Shown here: one piece after another, positions 33,060 to 43,649 of the stretch
Numbering within the stretch: the stretch's first letter is position 1
Layout: every line of letters begins with the position of its first letter
DNA from: Gambelia wislizenii
Lineage: Eukaryota; Chordata; Lepidosauria; Squamata; Crotaphytidae
Assembly: GCA_030847615.1 (NCBI GenBank)
Contig: JAUMIR010000004.1
Span: 75,423,001 to 75,487,000 of the forward strand
Direction: 5' to 3'
DNA length: 64,000 bases
Made by a program: the position numbers and the translations under genes
Notes under the pieces: generated by a model
Told to the model about the DNA's origin: nothing
Databases searched by the model: none
What the model saw: only the letters and a program-made list of their open reading frames with translations

Positions 33060-36000
33060 CTGAAATAAATACAAAATAGGTTTAATGATTATGGCTAATA
33101 TTGCTGATTACATGCAATCCTACTGAAGATTTCCTTTCAAAGGCACAAATGCCAAATATGCACATACATCAAGGAGAGTCAATTTAGCACAATCCCACCT
33201 TAAGAACCATAAGAGTTTCCTAGTAGGCAAGTGTATTCAAATGCCAAGACATGCCTGTTCTTATGTGTTCTCTGCTGCCTCTTCAGGCCAGAGCTTCTAA
33301 CTATTCATCCTCCTTTGTTGCTTCATATACCCATGAAGAGAGAACTATTTTTCTTTCTTTATGGCACTCCCATGTTTATATAAGTAAGATAAAAAGATTC
33401 CTTCGAAATAAAATCAAAAGTGTTATCTACTCCAGCAATCTGTTTCCACAGTGACCAACCAAATGCCTGAATGGGAAGTCTACAACCAGGACATGAGAGA
33501 AACAGCACTCTCCCACTTGTATTCCCTAATAATTGGAGTCAGAGGCACAATACCTCTAATACTAGAAGTATTATACAAACATCTTTAACAGCCACAGATA
33601 CTTGTGTGTGTCTTCCAGTCTGTTGACTTATGGCAACCCCATGAATTTCATAGGGTTTTCTAGGGCAGAGAATTTTCAAAGGTGGCTTGTCAATTCCTTC
33701 CTCTGAAATATAGCCTACAGCACCTGATCTTCATTGGTGGTCTCCCATCCAAGTACTAACCAGGAATGACCCTGTTTAGCTTCTAAGATCATAAGGGATC
33801 TGGCACCTTTAGGGGATTTAGGCACAGATACCTTTAGCCTCCATAAATTTTTCTAATCCTCTTAATAAAGCTGCCCAAATTGTGGACCTGAGGACATAAA
33901 GTCTATAATTTAACTATGCATCACATAATTATGTTATACCTATTCTCAATCCCTCATGTAACAAGATAATCATTTTAAGGAATTTTGGGGGGGACATCCT
34001 AGTCACAGCTGCGCTGGGCAAGGCACGTTTCTAGGATGGAGGACCATTGCCTCCCTAAAATAGTACTCTACGGTGAACTCGCCACGGGTCAGCGTAAGAG
34101 GGGTGCTCCAAAAAAGCGATACAAGGACTCCCTGAAACAACATCTCAGGCTCGGCCAAATTGATCACCAACAATGGTCCACCATGGCCTCACATCAGGAG
34201 GCTTGGAGACGCACTATCCACAATGCTGCAGCCTAATTTGAGAGCTCACGCCGAACAAGCCTTGAAGAGAAACAACAATGCAGAAAGAATCACAACCCGG
34301 AAACATCACCTAAGGAGACCTTCTGCTGTGCTTTCTGCAACTGGACATATTTATCTCGGATTGGCCTTTTCAGTCATCAGCGCGCTTGCAGAAAGTGTGT
34401 GATGAGTCCTTCCTGAATCTTCGTTTGTGAAGAAAAGCCGGAGAGAGAGATATTCTCAGTCTCCCACCCTTCAACTTCAAAGAATTACCCTCAGTTCTCA
34501 TGGGGGAGGGGGATTTTCTGTATCCAGTTTTTCCACACTGTACAAAACCCTGTGATAAGTTTCCCTTAGGGTTGCCACAAGTTGGAAACAGCTAGAAGAC
34601 ACACAACAAACATAGTTTTATATATCATGTCCTCCCTTATTATGAACCTTTTTAAGTGGGGGGAAAAACCCCAAATGTTGTAACTTTCCCCATAAGGGAG
34701 TCCCTTGCTCCAATTCCTTCATCATTTTAGTTGCCTTTTTCTATACAGCTCTAAGCAGAGACGTAACAACCAGAACATTACACAGTATTTCAGTTATGGT
34801 TGCACTCTAGATTTGTATAAAAACATCATGATATTGTTAGTAATATTTCCTTTCCTAATGATACCCAACATGAAAGCTGCCTTTTTAGCAGAAGCCACAT
34901 ACTAAGGTGATATTTTTTATTAAACAGTATTGCCAGTTCTGATGCCATTAGTGTATTAGTGAAAATAGAGCATTTTCTCTCACTTTATACTTGCTTACAG
35001 TAAGCTGTTCTTGTATCTCTCAATTCTGACCACCATGAAACGTAATGATGATTTTAAAAATGCCTTTAGGTGAAAGGGTAAGCAGGTCACTCCCCCACCC
35101 CCATATTGTGCAGTTATAATAGTACAACCTACAACACAACATTGAATTTCAGGGTACTCCCATTTAGAGTTCCAGCTACCCTTCACCTGTTAAGGATACT
35201 CCATTCTGTTCTGCCTACTGATCTGCCAGTTCCACTTTTCATTTTGGTCAGCCAGGATTCCACAATAAATGAACATGGTGTTCCTTACTGGCTGTTCTGG
35301 GGTTTTCTCCACACATATTTTCTCCCTCCTGGAGTCTACAAACCTTGGGATTCTTCTGAAGCTACTGATACTCCACCCTTGTGCATGTCTGATGCTATTT
35401 TGCCTACAAATAAAGATCAGTATACACTGACACTAGTAACCTATTAGTGACATACACTCTTGTAATATGGTCTATGAGGGCAGGTGTCCTTTTGGGGACA
35501 TCGCTGAAGAAGTTTTTGAGTTCCCTCTTCTGCAATGTCCCCATCTCTCTTCTCTCAAATTAAGAACCACAGCCTGCCCACACTGGCTGGTTACTGACCA
35601 GGGGAGCACACTCCACCCCTTTGAATCTGCCTTAGGTGATAGAAGGAGCCACACCATGGAGTTACTTTCTACACTCATGATGTAGGATCATGCCCTGGAT
35701 CTTCCTATACTAGTCTGGCCAAATTTTGAGGGAAGATTTTCTCTCAGTTCCACCACTTTCATCAGCATGTTTGGTGAGGACATGAGAGAGGGTCTTCTCA
35801 ATAATTGCTCTCAGGCTGTGGAACTCCCTTCCACAGGAGGCTAACCAGAACCCTCCCTTTCGCCTCTCCCTCTGCTAGCAGGCAAAAGGTTTTATTCATA
35901 CAGAATTTTCAGAGCTAACTGGATACAGCTGTCTTTTAACTGCACATCTTCTTACCCATTATATCATATTTTCTGCCTGCGATGTTTTCAAATATTTCAA

Positions 36001-39000
36001 GTTATCTTAATTCAACATTTTTGTTATTTAATGTTTGGTTTTAACTGATTAGTTTCAAGTGTATTTTATGTTTCTTTATGCTGCAAACTGCCTTGTCTCC
36101 TGCACTGAGGAGAAAGGCAGGCTATACATTAAATAAATAAGAGGAATGAATTATGAAGATACACACAGGAGTGAGGCAAGAGAAAGTAACACCCAAAAAC
36201 CCTCTCCTGTGCTAAGCTCTAAACTTTCGGCTAGACCTGATCAGCCTGTCTCCTATCCATGGGCTATGACATCAAGCTGCCTTTTAAAATGGTTGAATGG
36301 CACGAGTCTTGGAGTGTATTGTATTTTTTACAGTTTGTGAGCTGCTTGGGCTACAGAACAGCACAATGCTTTTATGGGAAAATATCATGAATACTGCAGT
36401 TATCTTTATCAAGTTTGCCTCCTCCCTTCCCCGCTAGTTTCAAAATAGCAATAAGAGGCAGGTGAAATTCATGACTTGCAGGACTGACACTCAGGAAGCA
36501 GCTATTAACAACTTCGTGTTCTGCTGAAATACTGTATCTAGTGAAAGTATTGATTTCAGTTAACTTAGGCATGTGTTTCTCTGCAGAATTAACATATTGT
36601 TCATATTCATAAATTACATGATGCACGCATTTCTGTCTTTGTGATGGGCATCTTGTTCAGTCTATTGAAGAGGAAAAGCTTTACAACTGTCAAATGTGGT
36701 GGTGGGGGATATCCCTTATAAGGGACAACTGCAAGTCCGCTAAGGGACAACCTTTCTGGCCCTCCAAAAAGGGACTTCTCTTATCATAAGGGGCACCTGG
36801 CAAACCTATTCCCAGCACAGCATCATGGGCGGGAATCTAAACCCTTTCTGCCCACCACCCTATCATGGGGATTTCCCCCTCAGAATTTGTTCAGAGAGGG
36901 TTTGCCTTTGCCCTCCTCTGAAGCTGAGAGTGTGACTTGTCCAAGGTCACTGAATGGGTTTCCACGGCTGAGTTGGGATTTGAACCCTGGTCTTCAGAGT
37001 TGTAGTCCACCTTTAAACCAGTACAGCACACTGGTGTAGGGACAAAATCAGGGCAAGAACCTTTGTTTGGCATTTATTTAATTTATAACCCACCTTTCTC
37101 CCAATATAGGACCCAAAGCAGCTTATAACATAAGTTGATATCATACAGGACAGGCAATATTTATAAAGTCACTCCAGATAAAGAAAGAGTGCTTGCTCAT
37201 GCAAAAAATAAAAATAAAAATCTTAGCTGGTCGATATAATGAAAATGTTGGATTATCACACTACACTGCTATAGTGCTATTATTCCACTTTAACTGCTCT
37301 GGCTGCCTCCTGTGGAATTCTGGGGTTTGTAGTTTTGTGAGGCCTAAGAGCCCTCTGGCTGAGAGTTCTATATGCCCTTCCCTAAACTCCAAATCCCAGG
37401 ATTACGCAAGAGGCTGCCAGAGCAGTTAAAGTGGAATAGTAGCGCTATAACAGTGTGGTGTGATGATAAAGTCTTCCAGATTTCAGTGGGGCTTGCTTCC
37501 AAAGAAATCTGTAGAAATGCAGCATTACCCACTGGTGCATTCCTTACTTTAATATGAGAGTGGCTAACAACTCTTTCCCACCCTCTTTGCTAAATTGTCC
37601 CTTCGTATTCACTGGATTATTTTATTTTATATTCCAATTATTACAAATATGTACCACGACTGAAACTTAAAAAATTTCATGTGGAAAACGACTTTAGATA
37701 TACAAGTTGTCCCTTCATATTTGCTGGGGTTTAGTTCCAGGACCCCCCATGGATACCAACATCCGTGAATACTCAAGTCACGAATACTTGGTCAGGCCTC
37801 ACCTAGAATACTGTGTCCAGTTCTGGGCACCACAATTCAAAAAGGATATTGACAAATTGGGAGTGTGTCCAGAGAAGGGCGACTAAAATGGTGGAAGGTC
37901 TAGAAACCATGCCTTATGAGGAGAGAGTTAGGGAACTGGATATGTTTAGCCTGGAAAAAAGACGATTAAGAGGCGATATGATAGCCCTGTTTAAGTATTT
38001 GAAGGAGTGTCACGTTGAGGATGGAGCAGGCTTGTTTTCTGCTGCTCCAGAGACTGGAACATGGAGCAATGGATGCAAGCTCCAGGAACAGAGATTCCAC
38101 CTCAACATTAGGTGGAAGAGGGCCTTTTCGCAAATCGCCCCCAAAGTGTGGAATGACCTGCCGAACGAGATCCGTCAGATGACAAGCCTGAGTAGCTTTA
38201 AAAAAGCACTAAAGACGGATCTCTTTTGGAAGGCCTTTCCTAATTAGATCCCGGCCTCAGGAGATCCTGGCCTCGTTTAGTCCGCTGGCTATTTATTGTA
38301 TTGTTTTTAAATGTGATTTTAGATCAACTGCTTTTAAATTTATATTTGTTTAATATTTTTTATGGGGGAGGGTGGGGGTGGGGGGTGTTTAGGGATTTTT
38401 ATCTGAATTGTCTTTTAATTTTTGTAAGCTGCCCCGATTGTTTTAACAGAGGGGTGGGGTATAAATAAATTTTATTATTGTTATTATTATTAGGAGGAAC
38501 TTTTTGACAGTAAGAGCTGTTCGGCAGTGGAACACACTCCTTCGGAGCGTGGTGGGGTCTCCTTCCTTGAAGGTCTTTAAACAGAGGCTGGATGGCCATC
38601 TCTCAGGGATGCTTTGATCGTGATTTCCTGCGTGGCAGGGGGTTGGACTGGATGGCCCTCGTGGTCTCTTCCAACTCCACAATTCTGATTCTAAATCCCA
38701 TTATATGCAATGGCATAGCAAAATAGTGTCCCTTTTATAAAACGGCAAAATCAAGGTTTGCTTTTTGGATTATTATTCGTTTAAAGACTATATTCAAGCC
38801 GCGAATACTTAAACCCGTGGATGCCAAATCCGTGGATACGGAGGGACAACTGTAGACTCTTCCAGGCACGAAGGCACAGCCACGCTAGGACACCGGGAGG
38901 TGGATCTAGCTCTTTCTTCTGCCCATTAATAGGCGGAAGGAAGGAAGCTGAAACCACGACACCACCCTGGCTCTCATCCACGGGGCCTCCTCCCGCTTTA

Positions 39001-39146
39001 GGACCGCCACCCCCTTCGCACCTGCGGAAATCGTTGCGGTCCGTGGCGAAGCGATAGGCCCCGCGGATCCAGCTCCGGAGCCCCTCAGGCGACCCGGCGC
39101 TGGAGCTCCCTCCGCTGCTGCTCCCCGCCTGCCCGCCCGGCGCCAT
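32963..39146 (-). CDS. TOMM6: TOMM6 mitochondrial import receptor subunit TOM6 homologue (two coding exons)
   Basis: Joining 39022-39146 and 32963-33059 on the - strand gives 222 bases: 73 residues plus TAG, against 74 in human. The N-terminal ~20 residues are Gly/Ser-rich and little conserved. Then comes the family signature [15 protein letters not shown], split by the intron after AG of an arginine codon. The second exon supplies the single membrane segment ([19 protein letters not shown]) and the C-terminus [12 protein letters not shown]6 is a small tail-anchored subunit of the outer-membrane TOM complex that helps hold Tom40 and Tom22 together. The start has a good context (GCCATGG). The frame is open upstream to an ATG at 39,203, which would add 19 residues, but length supports the start used. 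Confidence 0.95.
33610..33826 (-). mobile_element. 5S rRNA-derived SINE with Deu-like core
   Basis: Positions about 33,714-33,815 are the reverse complement of 5S rRNA (GGTCTCCCATCCAAGTACTA, GCTTCTAAGATCATAAGG). The flank 33,610-33,710 is the ATGGCAACCCCATGAATTTC core with GGGTTTTCTAGGGCAGAG. This combination is that of AmnSINE-like elements. Confidence 0.85.
34001..34440 (+). pseudogene. Second copy of the clade-uncertain LINE C-terminus
   Basis: Encodes [29 protein letters not shown] and, after a frameshift, the end of ORF2. It shares its 3' terminus with the - strand copy at 3,322-3,960. It starts further downstream, so it is more strongly 5'-truncated. Confidence 0.7.
34530..34612 (+). 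mobile_element. Deu-type SINE 3' end
   Basis: GGTTGCCACAAGTTGGAAAC followed by AGACACACAACAA is the 3' tail of the Deu-core SINE seen in reverse at 44,896 and 56,308. Confidence 0.6.
34613..35759. other. TOMM6 intron sequence, no feature recognised
   Basis: About 1.1 kb. The 35,106-35,447 open frame lacks any coding hallmark. The last part may belong to the L2 copy that follows. Confidence 0.4.
35760..36141 (+). mobile_element. L2-type LINE 3' end
   Basis: A decayed C-terminal ORF segment with GAGAGGGTCTTCTCAATAAT and GGAACTCCCTTCC text, a T-rich 3' UTR and the terminus AAACTGCCTTGTCTCC then GCAGGCTATACATTAAATAA. Confidence 0.65.
36142..36885. other. TOMM6 intron sequence, no feature recognised
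   Basis: About 740 bases with no supported gene or repeat. Confidence 0.4.
36886..37035 (-). mobile_element. tRNA-derived SINE with Deu-like core
   Basis: On - a tRNA-like head with a B-box-like GGTTCAAATCC, then the core with GACCTTGGACAAGTCACAC. The 3' tail is missing. Confidence 0.75.
37065..37165 (-). mobile_element. LINE 3' terminus fragment
   Basis: TTTATTTAATTTATAACCCACC followed by CTTTCTCCCAATATAGG is the reverse of an L2-type 3' end. Short and diverged. Confidence 0.45.
37258..37468. mobile_element. Palindromic MITE in TOMM6 intron
   Basis: The left half (CACTGCTATAGTGCTATTAT, CCACTTTAACTGCTCTGGC) is matched by its inverted copy on the right (CCAGAGCAGTTAAAGTGG, AGCGCTATAACAGTGTGG), giving arms of at least 65 bp. 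The superfamily is not resolved. Confidence 0.65.
37790..38693 (+). pseudogene. CR1 LINE 3' fragment inserted in the MITE
   Basis: Matches 12,790-13,327: [26 protein letters not shown] and the [15 protein letters not shown] segment, ending in a decayed ATTCT tail at 38,690. It is split at 38,113-38,494 by an L2 fragment. Confidence 0.9.
38113..38490 (+). mobile_element. L2-type LINE 3' end inside the CR1 copy
   Basis: About 378 bases from the 3' end of the L2 family seen at 421-805, ending in (TTA)n. It is flanked by a 6-bp duplication, ATTAGG, at 38,107-38,112 and 38,489-38,494. The intact CR1 at 12,357-13,327 has a single ATTAGG at this point, so the duplication marks the insertion. Confidence 0.85.
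39022..39146 (-). CDS. TOMM6: TOMM6 coding exon 1
   Basis: Encodes 41 residues and two bases of the next codon. The start ATG (39,146-39,144) sits in GCCATGG. The exon ends in RNDFR with donor GTGCGA. It is GC-rich and part of the CpG-rich promoter block. Confidence 0.93.
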
Positions 39147-39280
39147 GGCTTCCCGGCGATACCCGCGCCTCCTCCTTCGCGCGACGGGGACTAAAAGCGC
39201 CACTTCCGTCGCCGCGCATTTTACGTCACTGCCTGACGGGCGGATGAGAGGCCGCCTTTGGTTGCTAGGCGACCATTCCT
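39147..39280 (-). promoter_or_regulatory. TOMM6 CpG-rich promoter with ETS, CRE/ATF and X-box-like sites
   Basis: The stretch 38,860-39,300 is a CpG-rich island. Within the promoter are an ETS-type core (CACTTCCGTC, 39,201-39,210), a CRE/ATF-like TTACGTCA (39,221-39,228) and an RFX X-box-like GTTGCTAGGCGACC (39,261-39,274). There is no obvious TATA box. These motif types are common in housekeeping mitochondrial-gene promoters. The transcription start is not known. Confidence 0.7.
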
Positions 39281-39416
39281 CACTCGGAGTCTAAGAGAAG
39301 GATTGCTAGCCGGGAGGAAAAGAAGATGAGCCGCCGGTAGGAAATGATGGAACCACAAGAAGGGCTGGATCTGCATCGCAGTTTTCCTTTCAACGTTAGA
39401 GAAACAAAAGGAGTTA

Positions 39417-39661
39417 CAAGTTGTCCCTCTGTATCCACGGATTTGGTATCCACGGATTTAAGTATTCACGACTTAAAAATAGTCTTAAAATCATCATCAT
39501 CATCATCATCATCATCCAAAAAGCAAACCTTGATTTTGCTATCTTATATAAGGGACGCCATTTTTCTATGCCATTGCATATAATGGGACTTGAGTATTCA
39601 CGAATTTTAGTATTCACGGGGGTCCTGGACCCAAACCTCAGCAAATATGAAGGGACAACTG
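39417..39661 (-). mobile_element. Tigger-type MITE (family A) with internal (ATC)n
   Basis: A complete copy with TA on both sides (39,415-39,416; 39,662-39,663). At about 39,490-39,520 an ATC/TCA run replaces the short A/T-rich core AATAATAATCC of other copies. It lies about 270 bases upstream of the TOMM6 start codon. Confidence 0.85.
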
Positions 39662-39663
39662 TA

Positions 39664-40315
39664 TATATGTAGTAGCCATTTGCACTCTAATGTCTATTTG
39701 CTGAATGCTGTCACCTTACAGTTACTTTTTGGGGTCAGACTAGATAGCCCATGAGACTCTGGGAGTCTGCAAAGTCTTTTTTTCTTCAACTATCAAGCCT
39801 AGTCAATATTCTTTACTAATCAAGTCTATGTTCCATAAACATACGATATGCTGATGTAAACAAATTCTTTCTCTTATAACGGTCGAACTGTACCCAAATG
39901 TTCCTAAGCTATCTTGCTTTGAACTATCAACAATTCTCTCAAGGAAATTGCTGAAACCAAAGAGAACGAGGAGGGAATGGCTTTTTGCATATGTCATTAC
40001 AGTATAAAAGTATTTTGTAACTATAGCTCTTGGCTCTGACTCTTTTGGAAGGTATTCCAGTCAGGCCCACCAGTGTAATGAAACTCACTTTCCAATCCGT
40101 GGGTCTGCTGTTCCATGATTTCTGTAACATATATATTATGATATATAGTAGAGAGATGGCTGATGTAAAATAAAAAGGAGTGAAAGAAGAAATATAATAC
40201 AGTAATCTCAAGAATATATTAGGAAATCTTGTCATTGTGATTGGATTGATTGCTGAACGGGTGAAGATTTGAAGATGTCGTTTGTGCTGATACTGATATA
40301 GATGAAAGAGCTATA
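39664..40315. other. No gene or repeat recognised
   Basis: About 650 bases of unique AT-rich sequence. Confidence 0.4.
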
Positions 40316-40469
40316 CAGTAGGACCCCTGTATCCATGGAACCAATACCCGTGGTTTCAGTTATCCGCGGGACACAAAACAGAACATATACCATAGAGTCT
40401 TCCTAGAAAATGCCTAGAGGGTTGTCCTCTCTAGACATTTTGTAGGTCCTCCAAGGCAACTCTATGGCA
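40316..40469 (+). mobile_element. Tigger-type MITE (family B), left part
   Basis: Starts CAGTAGGACCCCTGTATCC after TA and matches the complete copies at 41,606-41,858 and 54,473-54,721 up to CTATGG, where a family A element has inserted. The right half is missing. Confidence 0.75.
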
Positions 40470-40930
40470 CAGTTGTCCCTTCATATTCCCTGGGGTTTGG
40501 TTCCAGGACCCCCCACGGACACCAAAATCTGTGAATGCTCAAGTCCCATTATATGCAATTGCATAGCAAAATGGTGTCCCTTATAAAATAATAATAATAA
40601 TAATAAAATATGTATTTATAGCCCACCCAATCACAAGGAATCTGGGCAGGTTACAACAGTAAAAACACATGGAACACAATAAAATTCAAAATTAGCCCCT
40701 TCCCAAACCCAATACTAAAATTACAATTAAATAAACACAGTTTAAAAACAAGAATACAAAAGTTTAAAAAGGGAGATAATTGGTGGACAGAGCAACATAG
40801 ATCACCTTTTGCAGGGAGAGGAGTTAAGTTGGGAAGGCCTGCTGGAAGACATCCGCCTTAAGAGCCTTTTTAAGATGGCAAAATCAAGATTTGTTTTTTG
40901 GATTATTATTTGTTTAAGAATAATAATGTA
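40470..40930 (+). mobile_element. Tigger-type MITE (family A) split by an L2 end, right end lost
   Basis: Left part 40,470-40,585, right part from about 40,872 (AAGATGGCAAAATCAAGA to about 40,930) without the terminal inverted repeat. It inserted at a degenerate TA in the family B element. Confidence 0.75.
40586..40871 (-). mobile_element. L2-type LINE 3' end, antisense, inside a MITE
   Basis: (AAT)n followed by TATTTATAGCCCACCC and an antisense LINE 3' end, up to GGCCTGCTGGAAGACATCC. It interrupts the family A MITE between CCCTTA and AAGATGG. Confidence 0.65.
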
Positions 40931-41605
40931 GGTAACGTTTTATTTTTAAATCGGCAGCAGTGAAAAACCAACACAAGTACTGTAAATCATTCCCAGCCCC
41001 CATCTGGAAAGTGAGGCTTATGGGGGTTTCTGAGGCTAAAAACACCAGTAAGACTTGTCACTGCTGCAGCAAAATGCCATTACTACAAGGTACAGTACTC
41101 CATTTTTTTCCCTTTGTGTAGATGGCCCCCCAATATTGTTAAAAAGGAAAAGCGTTTTGACAGTGGGTCAGAAATGTGTTTGTTTTTAACAAATATTTTG
41201 ACTGATTTCAACACCAAAAATGATGTGTGTAAAATTGTGTATGTGTGTAAAATTATATCAGTGAAAATAACAATATAAAACCCTTCCGATTCTACACACA
41301 GAAATAAGAAAACAGACAAACTTGTTTCATGATACAGAGAGGAAACTCCCTTTTGCAAAAGACTTGTGAGTTTATATAACCAAGATCCCCAATGAGTTTC
41401 ACAAACAAAAGAATTGTTATCCAGAGAAAACAGTTGAATAGCAAACAAAAATGTCTAAAGTATTCCCTAATGCCAAGAAAATCTACAGATTTAAAACCAG
41501 TCTCACGGATTTTATGTGAGCTTATATCAGAATATTTTAGGATCACACCCATAATATCTTTATTTGGTCAGAAGGGATAATTTTGAAGTTGAGGCATTCA
41601 AAATA
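40931..41605. other. No gene or repeat recognised
   Basis: About 675 bases. Opposite-strand ORFs at 41,083-41,580 are AT-rich and unsupported. Confidence 0.4.
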
Positions 41606-41858
41606 CAATAGGACCCCCGTATCCATTGATTCATTATCCACTGATTCCATTATCCACAGGACACAAAACAACACACCTACCATAGATTCTTCCTAGAAAA
41701 TGTGTCCTCTAGCCATTTTCTAGGTCCTCCAAGGCAACTGTATGGTATTTTAAACCGGAAGTCCCATTATTTTCAGTGGTGTTCTCTATTACCCACAGTT
41801 TTCTGTATCCACGCCCCCACCCCCGTACCAAACCCCAGCAGATACAGGGGTCCTACTC
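41606..41858. mobile_element. Tigger-type MITE (family B)
   Basis: Starts CAATAGGACCCCCGTATCC after TA and ends GGGGTCCTACTC before TA (41,859-41,860). It abuts a family A element, the TA being common to both. Confidence 0.8.
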
Positions 41859-41860
41859 TA

Positions 41861-42074
41861 CAGTTGTCCCTTCGTATCCACGGATTTAAGTATTCATGGC
41901 TTGAATATATTCTTTAAAAATAATAATCCAAAAAGCAAACCTTGATTTTGCCATCTTACATAAGGGACACCATTTTGCTGTGCCATTGCGTATAATGGGA
42001 GTTGAGTATTCATGGATTTTGGTATTCACAGGGGGTCCTGGAACCAAACCCCAGCGAATATGAAGGGACAACTG
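41861..42074 (-). mobile_element. Tigger-type MITE (family A)
   Basis: Complete element with TA on both sides (41,859-41,860 and 42,075-42,076), 3' adjacent to a family B element. Confidence 0.85.
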
Positions 42075-42239
42075 TATATCCAAAGTGGTTTTTCACATGA
42101 AATTTTAAGTTTCAATCTTGGTACATATTTGTAATAATTGGAATATAAAATAAGGTTTGTTCTTCTGTCACCTGAACCTCTGGAACAATTTCTGTTTTGC
42201 AAGCCCATCTTCAGTGTGCAAGCATAAGCCAATGAGTCT

Positions 42240-42650
42240 CAGACACAGAACTTGCAGTTCAAAGTACAGTCTTTATTCAAGCTGATCAGCAAAGGTACAA
42301 GCAGTTTAAATAGACCAACTTGTACAAGGTTTCATTCAAAGTTACAGCTATTTATACTATTTCATCCCTTTGTTCTACTCCTTATCTATCACTTTTAGTC
42401 AGATCTCTGGTTTGCATGCCATTAAATACCCCTACATTCCATTTTTATCTGAGGTAGAGACATCCTCTACATTCTACTGTGATCTAAAGCAGAGTTGGCT
42501 TCAGACATTCTGGCTTCCAACTTTTACCTATCACCTTGTCCCATAGCAATTTCTGCTTATTTTTCACTAATTCTTTCTCTGCCTTTTTAACCCTTCACTT
42601 ATAAAATAAGGTTTGTTCCACTTGCAGGGGACAGCATTCACATGCCTTTT
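42240..42650 (-). mobile_element. LTR-like sequence, antisense (tentative)
   Basis: Read on -, an AATAAAG signal (complement of CTTTATTC near 42,271) is followed by text similar to an R-U5 region. The upstream part is T/C-rich on the + strand. No paired terminus or target duplication was found. Confidence 0.3.
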
Positions 42651-43649
42651 ATCACTGAGGCTGTTTCGCATAACTTTCTTCCTTTTTTAGTGATGCTTTA
42701 CCTTGGTTTTTATCTACCAGATGTATTATTTTATATGAACTTAATAGTAGTAGGCTTTTTAATGATCTGTCAAGAATGATTGATGACCTGTCAGAAGGAA
42801 GTACAGTATTACTAGTGAGATAACTGTACCTGCGCAGGGAATGATATTTATTTGCTGAAACAGCATCATCAGCTACATCCTAAGGCAGGACTTCCTGTTA
42901 AGGTGGGACATCTGTTATGGGTCATGTGACCCCTACTGGAAATAGTCTGTTTTGGGGCTTCCTGAAGTAGGGACTTCACTTCCCCAACTCTCCCTGGTGA
43001 ATAATATATATCAGGACTTTTTCACGCCCTGCCATTTCCCCAGCTAATGTAAGTATGAATACACAAATGTAAAACAAACAATTTTTTTTGGTAAAAAGAC
43101 TAGAAACATACCTGCAACTCAGGAATGAGTGAAATATTTACAAGTAATATAATCCCCTAAGGATTTTAGCAGCTAATTTAAGTATGAGCAAACAATTTTA
43201 TTGGTAGAAACACTTCTTCTCAGGAATGGATGAAACATTTACAGAGAGTTAACTCATGGCAGCTTATTTCTCACCACCATCAGCACTGTCTTCTTCCTGT
43301 GTAGAAAAAGAAACACTTTTTACTTGGGAAAACAACATCCTCGTATCTTGCTCGATGGATAGCTCAGCACCAACATTATTATTTTTAAGGACAATAAAAC
43401 TTACCAGTGAGCTCTGGTAGCCTAGATCAGATTCCATTATTTTGTTTAAAGGGCCTTCCTTAAGAGTGGGCAGGAATGGGTCAGGGTCTCCCTCTTTCAT
43501 TACCTCTTCTATTTGAGTGGCAGGTTTCAAAATGCCTGAGCCACCATAGCCGCTGTGACATTCAAAGGTGCTTCTGTACTCTGAGGAGTTGGAAACTTTG
43601 ATCTTCTCCATCTTCTTGAGAATTCCTTTGAAATTACAGCCACAGTCAT

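Larger units (their letters stand above)
37703..38852 (+). mobile_element. Tigger-type MITE (family A) split by CR1 and L2
   Basis: The left end CAAGTTGTCCCTTCATATT is at 37,703 after TA. The right end GAGGGACAACTG is at 38,852 before TA. The middle (about 37,790-38,693) is a CR1 copy that itself contains an L2 insertion. Without the inserts the MITE would be about 240 bp. Confidence 0.85.
33060..39021 (-). other. TOMM6 intron 1, transposon-rich
   Basis: A 6-kb phase-2 intron with donor GTGCGA. It holds 5S- and tRNA-SINEs, LINE ends, a MITE and a nested Tigger/CR1/L2 stack, annotated separately. No other gene is seen in it. Confidence 0.9.

Noticed and set aside
33714..33815. 5S rRNA gene (also 7,690-7,800)
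   Set aside because: Too diverged, with substitutions in the internal control region, and joined to a SINE core; it is a 5S-derived SINE.
38781..39203. 140-codon ORF through TOMM6 exon 1 as one exon
   Set aside because: It reads through the GTGCGA donor; the conserved protein continues at 33,059.
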